Shown piece by piece: positions 36,510 to 52,023 of a DNA stretch of 64,000 bases. Under the pieces are notes generated by a model, which ran no database searches, was not told where the DNA came from, and was given only the letters and a program-made list of their open reading frames with translations. A program made the translations under genes and the position numbers. Within the stretch, counting starts at the first letter, position 1. Every line of letters starts with the position of its first letter. Origin of the DNA: Deinococcus apachensis DSM 19763. GTDB lineage: Bacteria; Deinococcota; Deinococci; Deinococcales; Deinococcaceae. The stretch is taken from the NCBI RefSeq assembly GCF_000381345.1, contig NZ_KB906402.1, positions 62,001 to 126,000 of the forward strand. The letters are read 5' to 3'.

Positions 36510-37457
36510 ATGAATGGTGAACAGCTCCACTCTCCGTGGGCTGGCGGAATGGTCCGCCGTACGGTCCAGGCCCTGCTGGCCCTCTTCGCACTGGGGGGCG
36601 CAGCCCAAGCGGGACCTACCGTGGCCTACACCGTCCGCGCGGGCGACACCCTGTACAGCCTGGCCCGGCGCGCCGGAACGGACGTCCAGCAATTGATAAG
36701 GCTCAACGGCCTTCCGGGAACGGCGATTCAGCCGGGTCAGGTGCTCTGGCTGCCCGGCTCCCCTCCGGCCCGGGCGGCGTCCGCACCGGCAGTGCCCGTT
36801 CGGCCCGCCAGCCCGGCGAAGACGCCGCCCGCCGCGCCCCTGCCCCGGCCGGACGCCACCCGGGTCTCCGGGCCGGTTATCTGGACCACGCCCCCGGCGC
36901 CGACCGTCGCCAGTTTTATCGGCTGGTTCCCGCTGACCGCCTCGCCCATCGGGGACGCGCTGCCGGTGCGGACCTACCTGCGGGGGCTGGCGTTCGATTT
37001 CCAGACCTACAACAACTGCGGCCCCAGCGCCCTCTCGGCGGTGCTGGGCTTCTACCGGGTCAAGATCGGGCAGGACGTGATTCAGCGCACCGCGCGGCCC
37101 GGCGGGGGCTACATGCAGATCAGCGCCATCGCGCCGGAGCTGGCGAAGTTCGGGCTCCGGACGCTGACCATCCGCGGGGGCCGACTCTCGCAGGTCAAAC
37201 GGCTGCTGGCGCTGGGCATCCCCGTAATCGTCCTGCAGTGGTACGACCGGCCCGGCCACATTCCCCACTTCCGGGTGGTGCGCGGGTACGACGACCAGGC
37301 GGGGGTATTCTGGGTGAGTGACAGCATGGTCGGGCCGCTGGCCTACCTGAGTTACCGCAGCTTCGACGCCCTGTGGAACGCCCAGGGCCGCCAACTGTTC
37401 CCGGTCTACCCCAAGGGCTACGACGCGGCGGTCCAGCAGCTCACCCGGACGGGGTAA
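36510..37457 (+). CDS. Secreted LysM + peptidase C39-like protein
   Basis: A 315-aa protein. A signal peptide (VQALLALFALGGAAQA) is followed by one LysM domain (YTVRAGDTLYSLARRAGTDV to GQVLWLPG) that binds peptidoglycan. A Pro/Ala-rich linker leads to a C-terminal C39-like domain with Cys in YNNCGPSALSAVL, the pairing His in HIPHFRVVRGYD and Asp in FWVSDSM. C39_2 domains are papain-like; here it would act in the envelope, perhaps as a cell-wall or peptide hydrolase. The ATG at 36510 is chosen because it fits the signal peptide and a TANNNT box. It appears monocistronic. Confidence 0.87.
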   Translation: MNGEQLHSPWAGGMVRRTVQALLALFALGGAAQAGPTVAYTVRAGDTLYSLARRAGTDVQQLIRLNGLPGTAIQPGQVLWLPGSPPARAASAPAVPVRPASPAKTPPAAPLPRPDATRVSGPVIWTTPPAPTVASFIGWFPLTASPIGDALPVRTYLRGLAFDFQTYNNCGPSALSAVLGFYRVKIGQDVIQRTARPGGGYMQISAIAPELAKFGLRTLTIRGGRLSQVKRLLALGIPVIVLQWYDRPGHIPHFRVVRGYDDQAGVFWVSDSMVGPLAYLSYRSFDALWNAQGRQLFPVYPKGYDAAVQQLTRTG

Positions 37458-37535
37458 CGCCGGGGGCCGACTCGGCGCCGTGCCTCCGCCGCATGCCTAG
37501 TTACGCCCGCGATGAACGGACTTCCCGGGGTCCTC

Positions 37536-38426
37536 CTACCTGGGGGCGGGCACGCCGATGGTGTCGAGCTGGGCTAGCGCCTCCGCGGGCAGGGCGAGGG
37601 CGGCGGCCGCGACGTTCTCACGCAGGTGCGTAACGGAGGAGGTGCCGGGGATCACCAGCACGTTGGGCGAGCGGTGGAGCAGCCACGCAAGCGCCACCTG
37701 CATGGGCGTGGCCCCCAGGGTTTGGGCGACGCTCGACAGCGTATCCGACTGCAAGGGACTGAATCCACCCAGCGGGAAGAAGGGCACGTAGGCGATCCCC
37801 TGCCGGGCGAGGTCGCCCAGAAAAGCGTCGTCCTCCCGGCGCGCCACGTTGTACAGGTTCTGCACGCAGACGATCTCGGTGATGGTCTGCGCCTCCGCGA
37901 GTTGCGCGGGCGTGACGTTGCTCAGGCCGAGGTGGCGGATCAGCCCCTGTTCCCGGAGTTCGGCCAGGACCGTCAGCGGCCCCACGAGCGACTCCTCCAA
38001 CGGCCCGTGCCCCTCGCCCATCATGCGGAGGTTGACGATATCGAGCGCGTCGAGCCGGAAGTTTCGGAGGTTGTCATGCACAGCCTGGGTCAGTTCCTGC
38101 CGGGACATGGCGGGCACCCAGGACCCGTCCGCCGGACGGCGGGCCCCGACCTTGGTGACGATGACGAGCTCGTCCGGGTAGGGGTGCAGGGCCTGCCGGA
38201 TGATCTGGTTCGTGACGTGCGGGCCGTAAAAGTCGCTGGTGTCGATGTGGTTGATGCCGAGGCTGATCGCCTCGCGCAGGACAGCCACGGCGGCGTCCGG
38301 GTCACGCGGCGGGCCGACGACGCCGGGACCGGCGAGTTGCATGGCCCCGTAGCCCATCCGGTTCACGGTGCGGTCGCCGAGGAGAAATGTGCCTGCCTGG
38401 CCAGCGGGTCTGGTCGTGTCGGTCAT
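37536..38426 (-). CDS. Aldo/keto reductase
   Basis: A 296-aa NADPH-dependent TIM-barrel oxidoreductase. Visible marks are MGYGAMQLAGPGVVGPP, INHIDTSDFYGPHVTNQII with the catalytic Asp and Tyr, ELVIVTKVG with the catalytic Lys, GLIRHLGLSNV and VIPGTSSVTHLRENV. The exact carbonyl substrate is unknown. AGGAGG lies before the ATG at 38426. It is the second gene of a two-gene unit 68 bp behind the NmrA-like gene and divergent from a TetR repressor, so it is probably induced by a toxic electrophile or aromatic compound. Confidence 0.9.
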   Translation of the reverse strand: MTDTTRPAGQAGTFLLGDRTVNRMGYGAMQLAGPGVVGPPRDPDAAVAVLREAISLGINHIDTSDFYGPHVTNQIIRQALHPYPDELVIVTKVGARRPADGSWVPAMSRQELTQAVHDNLRNFRLDALDIVNLRMMGEGHGPLEESLVGPLTVLAELREQGLIRHLGLSNVTPAQLAEAQTITEIVCVQNLYNVARREDDAFLGDLARQGIAYVPFFPLGGFSPLQSDTLSSVAQTLGATPMQVALAWLLHRSPNVLVIPGTSSVTHLRENVAAAALALPAEALAQLDTIGVPAPR

Positions 38427-38494
38427 GGGTGGACCTCCTGTGGAATCCGGGAGTTCGGCGTGGGCCGTGGACGTGGGTCTGACTGCACGAAACA

Positions 38495-39358
38495 TCATCC
38501 CGCGGGTGAAATCGCCGCTTTCAGAACTTCCCGCACGGACGTCGGCGGGCGGCCGATCAGGCGGGCGAGCGTCGGGTCGACGCGGGTGAACGCGCCCTGG
38601 CGGGCAGCGACGAACATGCCCAGGAGCAGGGCGGCCCGGGGTCCGGGGACCCCCTGGGCGACCAGGCCAGCGCGGAACTCATCGTCGGGGACGACGACCC
38701 GGCGAATCCGGCGGCCCGTCAGCTCCGAGGCGAGGGCCGCGAGCCCCGCCGTGTCCATCGCCTCCGGTCCCGTGAGGGTGAGGATGGTGTCGCCCTCGCC
38801 CCCGTCAGTCAGGGCAATGGCCGTCGCCTCAGCGAGGTCGGGGTGCGCGGTGTAGTTGATCGGCCCGTCCTGCGGAGCCCTCAGCTCGCCCGTCCGCAGG
38901 GCGCCCTGGACGAGCATGACCGCTGTCTGCGCGTAGTAGCCGTTCCGCAGCGAGGTGTAGGCCAGGCCCGAGTCCCGCAGCGCGACTTCGGTCGCGGCGT
39001 GGCTGCGCGCGGGGGGAAAGGCCGAGATCAGGTCGGCCCCGGCGTGGCTGGTATAGAAGATGTGCCCAGCCCCCGCCGCCCCGGCCGCGTCAATCGCCGT
39101 CTGGTGCTGGCGAACTGTCCCCTCGCCGCCCGTGTTGGACGAGACAAGAAGGACCCGCGAGGCGCCCTCGAAGGCGTGGGCGAGGCCCGCGGCTTCGTTG
39201 AAATCCCCCTGACGCACACGGACCCCCCTCCGCTGGAGGTCCCGCGCCCTTTCAGGGTCGCGGACGCTCACCCCGATCTGGTCGGCGGGCAACCGTTCGA
39301 GCAACCGCTCCACGGTGGCCCGCCCAAGTTTGCCGTTGGCTCCGGTGACGATGATCAT
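38495..39358 (-). CDS. NmrA-like NAD(P)-binding protein (QorB-type atypical SDR)
   Basis: A 287-aa Rossmann protein starting MIIVTGANGKLGRATVERL, with VRVRQGDFNEAAGLAHAFEG, LLVSSNTGG, FYTSHAGAD and YTSLRNGYYAQT. This is the layout of QorB/NmrA atypical short-chain dehydrogenases that reduce quinones or sense NADP(H). AGGAGG lies before the ATG. A TTGACA-N18-TAAGTT promoter lies upstream in the shared region with the TetR gene. The pairing with an aldo/keto reductase suggests carbonyl or quinone detoxification. Confidence 0.9.
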   Translation of the reverse strand: MIIVTGANGKLGRATVERLLERLPADQIGVSVRDPERARDLQRRGVRVRQGDFNEAAGLAHAFEGASRVLLVSSNTGGEGTVRQHQTAIDAAGAAGAGHIFYTSHAGADLISAFPPARSHAATEVALRDSGLAYTSLRNGYYAQTAVMLVQGALRTGELRAPQDGPINYTAHPDLAEATAIALTDGGEGDTILTLTGPEAMDTAGLAALASELTGRRIRRVVVPDDEFRAGLVAQGVPGPRAALLLGMFVAARQGAFTRVDPTLARLIGRPPTSVREVLKAAISPAG

Positions 39359-39516
39359 GGCGACCTCCTGTGAGTCCCGCGGGAGTTTCTGGACCAAGGC
39401 CGCCCCACTTCCCGGTCGTCCCTGAAACGACAAACCTGGATCAGTTCCCGGTCTGGCGGTGAACCCCCTGTCAAGCGCCGCTGGCAGAAGAAACGCCGCC
39501 GACTGTTGACAGCGCT

Positions 39517-39546
39517 AACTTAAACCAGCGATCAGCGATATGTCAA
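39517..39546 (-). promoter_or_regulatory. Promoter of the NmrA-like/AKR operon
   Basis: On the minus strand TTGACA (39546-39541), an 18-nt spacer and TAAGTT (39522-39517) form a good promoter between the divergent operon and tetR. Confidence 0.55.
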
Positions 39547-39551
39547 GTCGA

Positions 39552-39568
39552 TAACACCCCCTGTGTTA
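39552..39568. promoter_or_regulatory. Predicted TetR operator
   Basis: TAACAC-N5-GTGTTA is a perfect 6+6 inverted repeat overlapping the first two bases of the TACCAT -10 box of tetR and lying 6 bp from the -35 of the divergent promoter. This is the expected position for autoregulation and control of the NmrA/AKR operon. Confidence 0.5.
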
Positions 39569-39572
39569 CCAT
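39567..39572 (+). promoter_or_regulatory. -10 box TACCAT, leaderless layout, tetR
   Basis: TACCAT lies 6 nt before the GTG at 39579. Confidence 0.45.
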
Positions 39573-39578
39573 CCTTCC

Positions 39579-40283
39579 GTGACGTCGGTCGCTCCTCCAG
39601 CTCCCCGGGAACGTATCCTCCAGGCCGCCCTGACCCTGCTCGAACAGGGGGGCGTGGAGGCCGTGTCCACCCGTGCAGTGAGCGCCGCCGCCGATGTCCA
39701 GCCACCCACGATCTACCGGCAGTTCGGCGATATGCAGGGGCTCCTGAATGCGGTGGCGAGTGCCGGATTCGGGTCCTACCTTCGGGACAAGGTGGCGCGG
39801 TCGGGGGTGGGCACGCGGGACCCAGTGGAGGTGTTGCGCGAGGGCTGGGACCGGCACGTGGAGTTCGGGCTGACCCATCCGCACCTGTACACCTTGATGT
39901 ACGGTCGACTCCGGCCTGGTGAGGAATCCCCTGCGGCCCGGGAGGCCGCCGCCATGCTGCGGGCCCTGCTGGGGCGGGTGGCGGAGGCCGGGCGGCTGGC
40001 GGTGGGCGTGGACCGCGCCGCCGCCATGATCCACGCCTCGGCGGTGGGGGTGACCTTGACCCTGCTGGGCGCTCAGGAACGGGACCGCGGGCTGGCGGAG
40101 CGGATGCGCGAGGCGACGCTGGGGGCGATCCTCACACCTGAGGGGGGCACGACCGGCAACGCCACCCAGCAACAGGCGGCGGCCCACGCCGTCGCGTTGA
40201 TCGCCCTGCTGCCTGGCCTCGCGGCCCCCTTCAGCGAGGCGGAGCGGCAGCTCCTGCTGGAGTGGCTGGGGCGCCTGACGTGA
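39579..40283 (+). CDS. TetR-family transcriptional repressor
   Basis: A 234-aa protein. The N-terminal helix-turn-helix ILQAALTLLEQGGVEAVSTRAVS ... PPTIYRQFGD is a standard TetR DNA-binding domain; residues 60-234 form the helical ligand/dimer domain. The GTG start is leaderless (TACCAT, 6 nt). A 17-bp inverted repeat covers its own promoter and abuts the divergent NmrA-like/aldo-keto reductase promoter, so it probably represses both until an inducer binds. The ligand is unknown. Confidence 0.92.
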   Translation: MTSVAPPAPRERILQAALTLLEQGGVEAVSTRAVSAAADVQPPTIYRQFGDMQGLLNAVASAGFGSYLRDKVARSGVGTRDPVEVLREGWDRHVEFGLTHPHLYTLMYGRLRPGEESPAAREAAAMLRALLGRVAEAGRLAVGVDRAAAMIHASAVGVTLTLLGAQERDRGLAERMREATLGAILTPEGGTTGNATQQQAAAHAVALIALLPGLAAPFSEAERQLLLEWLGRLT

Positions 40284-40410
40284 GGGGGGCGCCGGGTGCG
40301 GGATTCGGGAGTCGCGCTGACCCCCGCTGCCTTTGGGGAACCTCCAGCAAGACAGGAAGAACAGCCGAGGTTTGATCTTTGCCGGACATTCCCGCCCAGC
40401 GCGGGAACGG

Positions 40411-41163
40411 TCAGGACGGCGCGCGGTAGCCCAGGCTCCAGGCCACCTCGTCCGCCGCGTCGCGCAGGCGCCGGAGCAGGGTCTCGCGCCCCCGCAGGCG
40501 CCCGGTGGGCAGGCTCACGCCCAGGGCGGCGAGGACCTCCCCCTCCGGGCCGAGCAGGGGCACGGCCAGGCCGCTCGTGCCGGGCGCCCACTCGTCGCGG
40601 CTGAGGGCGAAGCGGGCGGCGCGGGTGGTCGCCGCCTCAGCCTCCCACGCCGCCGGGCCCGTCAGGGTGTGGGGGGTGAAGGGCGTGGCGTCCATGGGCA
40701 GGGGCAGCCCGTGCAGGGCGAGGAGCAGCTTGCCGCTCGCGGTCGCGTGGGCGGGCAGCTCGAACTGCGTCTCGCCGACGACCGGGGGACCGTCGCGGCC
40801 CTGCACCGAGCGGGCAATGCACAGCACCCGGGGGACGTCCCCCCGCTCCAGCACGCAGACGAAGGCGAGGAGGTGGGTCCCGCGCGCCAGGGCCGTCATC
40901 GCGTCGTGGGCGGCGGCGTACCAGGGCACGCTGCCATACAGGGCGCTGGAGAGCTTGAGCAGCCGCCACCCCAGTCGGAAGCGGCCCCGCCCCACCCGCG
41001 TCAGCAGGCCGGAGGCCGTCAGGGTTCCCAGGTGCTCGTGCAGGGTCGAGGTGGGCTGCCCCAGGTAACGCGCCAGACCGCTCAGCGTCCACTCCGTGTG
41101 ATCGGCGTCGAACGCCTCCAGGACGCGGACGGCGCCGTCGACCGTGCTGAGGGTGCGGGGCAT
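40411..41163 (-). CDS. IclR-family regulator, likely of the hut operon
   Basis: A 250-aa protein. The winged helix-turn-helix [29 protein letters not shown] is followed by the IclR effector domain ([48 protein letters not shown]). The start [15 protein letters not shown] is placed 7 nt after TAGGAT, a leaderless box; an ATG inside that box is rejected. It is divergent from hutU with a palindrome between them, which suggests control of histidine degradation, probably with urocanate or another intermediate as ligand (inference). Confidence 0.9.
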   Translation of the reverse strand: MPRTLSTVDGAVRVLEAFDADHTEWTLSGLARYLGQPTSTLHEHLGTLTASGLLTRVGRGRFRLGWRLLKLSSALYGSVPWYAAAHDAMTALARGTHLLAFVCVLERGDVPRVLCIARSVQGRDGPPVVGETQFELPAHATASGKLLLALHGLPLPMDATPFTPHTLTGPAAWEAEAATTRAARFALSRDEWAPGTSGLAVPLLGPEGEVLAALGVSLPTGRLRGRETLLRRLRDAADEVAWSLGYRAPS

Positions 41164-41170
41164 GGGTCCC

Positions 41171-41176
41171 ATCCTA
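41171..41176 (-). promoter_or_regulatory. -10 box TAGGAT, leaderless layout, iclR
   Basis: TAGGAT lies 7 nt before the ATG of the IclR gene on the minus strand and 4 bp from the palindrome at 41181-41199. Confidence 0.45.
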
Positions 41177-41180
41177 GGCT

Positions 41181-41199
41181 TTTCCGAATATATCGGAAA
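41181..41199. promoter_or_regulatory. Predicted IclR operator between iclR and hutU
   Basis: TTTCCGA-ATATA-TCGGAAA is a perfect 7+7 inverted repeat with an AT-rich centre, 17 bp from the IclR start and about 70 bp from hutU. A related half-site TTCCGAAAGGA stands just before hutU. The shape fits IclR-family sites. Confidence 0.6.
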
Positions 41200-41271
41200 G
41201 TCCGCTTGTGGGCAGGGAGGGGTGGGGGGACGATGGACGCACTCACCCGCCTCTTCCGAAAGGACACACCC

Positions 41272-42947
<1,676 letters not shown>

Positions 42948-42951
<4 letters not shown>

Positions 42952-43851
42952 GCCTGCCCTCCCACCTCCCGTACGGCGGCGTCGCCTCCTTCGCCCGGGC
43001 ACCCGTCGTCGAGCCGGGCGGGGAATGGCGGGCCGACGTGGCGGTGCTGGGGATTCCCTTCGACCTCGCGCTGGGGTTCCGGCCCGGGGCCAGGTACGCG
43101 CCGCGGGCGCTGCGGGAGGCCAGCCTGCGCTACGTCCCGCCCCTCACCGACCTCTCGGGCCGGACCCGGCTGGCGGGCGTGACCTTCGCCGACGCGGGGG
43201 ACGTGGTGCTGCCCAGCCTGGAGCCCGAACTCGCCCGGGAGCGCATCACGGAGGCGGGGGGGCAGGTCCGGTCGCGCTGCCGCCTCCCCGTCTTTCTGGG
43301 CGGGGACCACAGCGTCACGTACCCGCTGCTGCGCGCCTTTCACGACGTGCCCGACCTGCATGTCGTCCAGCTCGACGCGCACCTCGACTTCACGGACGTT
43401 CGGAACGACACACGGTACAGCAACTCCAGCCCCTTCCGGCGGGCGGTGGAGGACTTGCCGAACCTCGTCCATATCACCACGCTGGGGCTGCGCGGGCTGC
43501 GCTTCGACCCGGAGGCGGTGACGGCGGCGGGGGCACGCGGGCACACGCTCGTGCCGATGGAGGAGGTGGAGGACCTCTTTCAGGACGTGATTCAGGCCCT
43601 GCCCGCCGGACGCCCGATCTACCTCAGCGTGGACGCGGACGCCCTCGACCCCGCCGTGCTGCCGGGGACGAGCAGCCCCGAGCCGGACGGCTTCACGTAC
43701 GGCCTGGCGATAAGGGTGATCCGCGAGGTCGTGCGGCGGCACCGGCTGATCGGCATAGACCTCGTCGAGCTCGCCCCCAACCTCGACCCCACCGGCCGCA
43801 GCGCCCTGATCGCGGCGCGGCTGATCCTGGAGACGCTGGGTGAGGCGCTGG

Positions 43852-43859
<8 letters not shown>
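42948..43859 (+). CDS. hutG: Formimidoylglutamase (arginase/agmatinase family)
   Basis: A 303-aa binuclear manganese hydrolase. The Mn ligands are in [19 protein letters not shown] and [18 protein letters not shown]. In this operon it is expected to cleave N-formimidoyl-glutamate to glutamate and formamide, the last step of the four-step Hut route; agmatinase activity cannot be excluded by sequence alone. Its ATG overlaps the hutU stop by 4 nt, and its stop overlaps hutI by 8 nt, so translation is coupled through the operon. Confidence 0.93.
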
Positions 43860-46583
<2,724 letters not shown>

Positions 46584-46668
46584 GCGCCGGGTCATACGAC
46601 GTGGCGGTGAGTCGAAGACGAGGGGCGACCGGACTCGCCAAGCGGCGCAGCAGAGGGTGCAGCAAAGA

Positions 46669-46733
46669 AGACCGACTGGCGGCGATGGAAGACCCTCTGG
46701 TGCTGTCCGGTAAGGTCTGGAGCCAGTCGGTCT
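46669..46733. terminator. Long inverted repeat between hutH and a convergent gene
   Basis: AGACCGACTGGC (46669-46680) and GCCAGTCGGTCT (46722-46733) are perfect 12-bp arms 41 nt apart. An inner AGACC/GGTCT pair (46689-46693 with 46714-46718) lies within the loop. The right arm touches the stop codon of the minus-strand gene. It is probably a bidirectional terminator or RNA-stabilising structure; a small mobile repeat is the alternative. Confidence 0.5.
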
Positions 46734-46963
46734 CAGGCGCCCGGGTCCCGCACCTTCTGCGCCGCCGCGAGAAAGGCCAGCGTGGCGGCCTTCTCAAAAT
46801 CCGGGCCGCAGCCCTTGGCGATGGGGACGCCGCCTTGCCGGATCTCGATGCACTCCAGGCAGTCGCCCGACAGGACCCGGACATCACTTTCCCGCAGCTC
46901 GCAATGCGCCTTTTTCAGAAAGTCCCACGCTCGGTCCAGGACCTTGTTCGCTGGCGTGTTCAT
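46733..46963 (-). CDS. Small hypothetical protein, Cys-containing
   Basis: A 76-aa soluble protein (MNTPANKVLDRAWDFLKK) with a CLEC motif in GDCLECIEIRQGG and a helical end. No family is recognised. TACCCT lies 7 nt before the ATG, matching the leaderless pattern, and codon use is normal for the region, which supports it being real. Confidence 0.65.
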   Translation of the reverse strand: MNTPANKVLDRAWDFLKKAHCELRESDVRVLSGDCLECIEIRQGGVPIAKGCGPDFEKAATLAFLAAAQKVRDPGA

Positions 46964-46970
46964 GGGGGTC

Positions 46971-46976
46971 AGGGTA
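46971..46976 (-). promoter_or_regulatory. -10 box TACCCT, leaderless layout
   Basis: TACCCT lies 7 nt before the ATG at 46963 on the minus strand. Confidence 0.4.
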
Positions 46977-47010
46977 GGAGGGGGCGCGGGGGCCTGACTA
47001 TGGAATTTTC

Positions 47011-47400
47011 TCAGCGCAGCCTTGAGCGAGCCTTACGGAAGGACCTTGCCTCCCCGGCCTCCCAGTCTGTCGCCCACCACACCAGGAAGTTGTACGCGGC
47101 GAGGCCCAGGAAAAAGGTCCGTGCCCAGCGGTCCCGCGCGAAGCCCGCCAGCCAGGGCAGGGCAAGCTGCACGAGGACGCTGGCGAGTTCCGCCCGGCCG
47201 TGCCAGCGGAAGGGCACCAGGCGGATCACCCCCAGGGGCGTCCCCGTGGTCGTCACCGCGAGCAGGATGAGCGCCGTGAAGGTGTTCGCCCAGCGCAGCG
47301 GCGTGCCCCGCAGGCCTGCCCGGCGCGCGAGGAAACAGAGCGTGGGCGCCGTCAGGTAGTCCACCAGCGCGTGTCCCCGCCTGCCCCACAGTTTGCCCAT
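47011..47400 (-). CDS. Small multi-pass membrane protein
   Basis: A 129-aa protein with about four hydrophobic segments (LVDYLTAPTLCFLA, FTALILLAVTTTG, LASVLVQLALPWLAG, TFFLGLAAYNFLVWW). The GHALVDYLTAP opening is seen in small uncharacterised membrane proteins. There is no catalytic motif. TACGGT lies 5 nt upstream of the ATG at 47400, suggesting a leaderless mRNA; the much longer open frame upstream overlaps the next plus-strand gene and is not supported. Function unknown. Confidence 0.7.
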   Translation of the reverse strand: MGKLWGRRGHALVDYLTAPTLCFLARRAGLRGTPLRWANTFTALILLAVTTTGTPLGVIRLVPFRWHGRAELASVLVQLALPWLAGFARDRWARTFFLGLAAYNFLVWWATDWEAGEARSFRKARSRLR

Positions 47401-47405
47401 GCCCC

Positions 47406-47411
47406 ACCGTA
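47406..47411 (-). promoter_or_regulatory. -10 box TACGGT, leaderless layout
   Basis: TACGGT lies 5 nt before the ATG at 47400 on the minus strand. Confidence 0.35.
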
Positions 47412-47484
47412 GTGGACGCGGGGCCGCCGATGCTGAGGACGGGCCCAGTGGGGGTCCCGCCGTGGCAGACTTTTCCTGATCCCT

Positions 47485-48321
47485 ATGCTCCCCCCACGCG
47501 CCGCCGTGACGGTCCTCGCCGTGCTCTCCACCGCCCTCGCCGCTCCCCCCACCTTCCAGAGCACGGCCTTCTGCCAGCGGTACGGGTGCGTGGCGCTCGG
47601 CCGCCTGACGGTGACGCCGGACACCCGGCTGGAGCTGTACACCTTCCGCAGCCCCAGCCGGGCGGAGCTGCGGGTCTGGCGGGACGGGACCGGGGTGCCC
47701 GGCGCCGCCTACGTCCTGCACCGGCCGGAGGGGGGCGGCGAGGCGAAGTTCCCGGTGATCGCGCAGTTTCTCTCGGCCGCGACGGGGGTGCCAGTGACCG
47801 AGCGCGACGTGCGGCGGGCGAGCCGGGCTTCCCCGGGTGAGGTGCGCCGGGGGCGGGAGGAGAACGCCAGCCCATTCGTGGTGCATCTGCCCCGCGGCGG
47901 GGTGGTTTACACCGTGCAGGTCGTGGAGGGCGCGGCCCAGAGCGCGGGCACGCCCGACTGGGCCCTGACCGTGCGGCTGTACCGCGACGAGCGCATCCCC
48001 CGCCTCCTCACCCTCTTTCCCGACGTGTGGGGCCTGAGACCCGTGCTGAGTTTCCTGCGGGCGAACGAGCGCGCCGCCTATGGTCTGGACCGCTGGCTGG
48101 ACCTCACCCCGGCGCAGCGGGCGGCCTTCGACCGGCTGGTCGCGGAGGACGCGGCCTTCGTGCAGCGGAGCACGCCCGTCGGGGGGGCCTCCGATCCGGG
48201 GGCCCTGGGCACGCGGATGACGGCCTTTCTGCAAGGCCAGGACGCGCGGCTGCGGCGTCTGCTGGGCACCCAGTACCCGAGCTTCCGCGCCTGGGTCCGC
48301 ACGAACTGGGCGGCGCAGTGA
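47485..48321 (+). CDS. Secreted hypothetical protein
   Basis: A 278-aa protein with a clear signal peptide (VTVLAVLSTALAAPP) and two Cys (FCQRYGC) just after the cleavage site, which may form a disulphide. The rest is a mixed alpha/beta domain with no motif I recognise. It is probably periplasmic or secreted. No Shine-Dalgarno sequence is visible. It lies between a divergent membrane-protein gene and katA, with a separate katA promoter, so it is likely monocistronic. Confidence 0.75.
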   Translation: MLPPRAAVTVLAVLSTALAAPPTFQSTAFCQRYGCVALGRLTVTPDTRLELYTFRSPSRAELRVWRDGTGVPGAAYVLHRPEGGGEAKFPVIAQFLSAATGVPVTERDVRRASRASPGEVRRGREENASPFVVHLPRGGVVYTVQVVEGAAQSAGTPDWALTVRLYRDERIPRLLTLFPDVWGLRPVLSFLRANERAAYGLDRWLDLTPAQRAAFDRLVAEDAAFVQRSTPVGGASDPGALGTRMTAFLQGQDARLRRLLGTQYPSFRAWVRTNWAAQ

Positions 48322-48366
48322 GGCGCGCGGCGGCTTCGCTTTCCCTTTAGACAGGGGGCTGCGGAG

Positions 48367-48395
48367 TGGACAGCGTGGGGCCACGTAATTATGAT
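48367..48395 (+). promoter_or_regulatory. katA promoter
   Basis: TGGACA-N17-TATGAT, near-consensus hexamers at ideal spacing, about 115 nt before the katA ATG. Confidence 0.6.
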
Positions 48396-48512
48396 TTCGG
48401 CGCCCCAACGGGACCGAGAAGCTCAGCGGCCCTTCTCTCCGGGAAAGTCCCCACGGTCCCCGGCCCCACCGTTTCTCCCCGCCCCGCGCGGCCAGTCCCC
48501 GTAGGAGACGCT

Positions 48513-50135
<1,623 letters not shown>

Positions 50136-50154
50136 CCCCTTCCTGGCCAGCTGG

Positions 50155-50192
50155 AATACCCGGAGCGGACTTGGCCGCCGCTCCGGGTATTT
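50155..50192 (+). terminator. Rho-independent terminator of katA
   Basis: AATACCCGGAGCGG pairs perfectly (14 bp) with CCGCTCCGGGTATT around a 9-nt loop and is followed by T; it begins 20 bp after the stop. Confidence 0.8.
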
Positions 50193-50338
50193 CAATGTCC
50201 TGATCCTGCTGCAAAGTCAGGAACGGGCCGAGCTGGAACAGGAGCCGCGCCCACGTCCACGCCAGCCCCGGGCCTCGGCTCGGCCTACATGTGCCGTTCA
50301 TCTCCATCCATCCCCCAACAAAACCGTGTCAGAGGGGT

Positions 50339-50367
50339 TTGACGCGGTTCTGGGCGAGGTGTAGTCT
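50339..50367 (+). promoter_or_regulatory. Promoter of the sugar ABC/GH43 operon
   Basis: TTGACG-N17-TAGTCT, about 110 nt upstream of the substrate-binding protein start. No obvious operator palindrome overlaps it. Confidence 0.55.
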
Positions 50368-50479
50368 GCCAGGCGAACACCTATCTATACCGCTTGAACT
50401 TTCTTCGTTGACCGGACGTCCCGGTTTGGCTCTCCGCCGCCCCCGACCCGGGGGCTTGCTCTCAGGAGGATTCACTGTT

Positions 50480-51784
<1,305 letters not shown>

Positions 51785-51817
51785 CGCCGCTGGCGGCCTG
51801 AATCTACCCACCCATCA

Positions 51818-51880
51818 CGCCGGTCACGCGCGCAGCCCAGGACGAGTTCCAGATGTCCAAAGTGGACGCCGTGACCGGCG
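51818..51880 (+). repeat. Intercistronic inverted repeat after the binding-protein gene
   Basis: CGCCGGTCACG (51818-51828) and CGTGACCGGCG (51870-51880) are perfect 11-bp arms with a 41-nt loop that itself contains GTCCA-AAG-TGGAC. The position between binding-protein and permease genes suggests an RNA element that sets differential expression, as in other sugar ABC operons. Confidence 0.45.
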
Positions 51881-52023
51881 CTTTCCAATCCCCGGCCACC
51901 CGCCCCAGGGAAGAAGAGGTGCCTGATGACCTCGCACACATTCCAGAACGCCCCCCGCGAGTGCCGCGCTCCACGGTGCTCGCGCCTGCCTTTCCCGCCG
52001 CGCCGCGCCCAGGGAGGCCGCCC

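Noticed and set aside
39536..39552. RDRM-like sequence ATATGTCAAGTCGATAA
   Set aside because: Only the left half matches; the right half lacks the RCRTAA symmetry (11 of 17 positions), and the TTGACA -35 box explains part of it.
40333..41271. 313-codon N-terminal extension of hutU
   Set aside because: It is antisense to the IclR gene; urocanate hydratase has normal length from 41272, where a ribosome-binding site is present.
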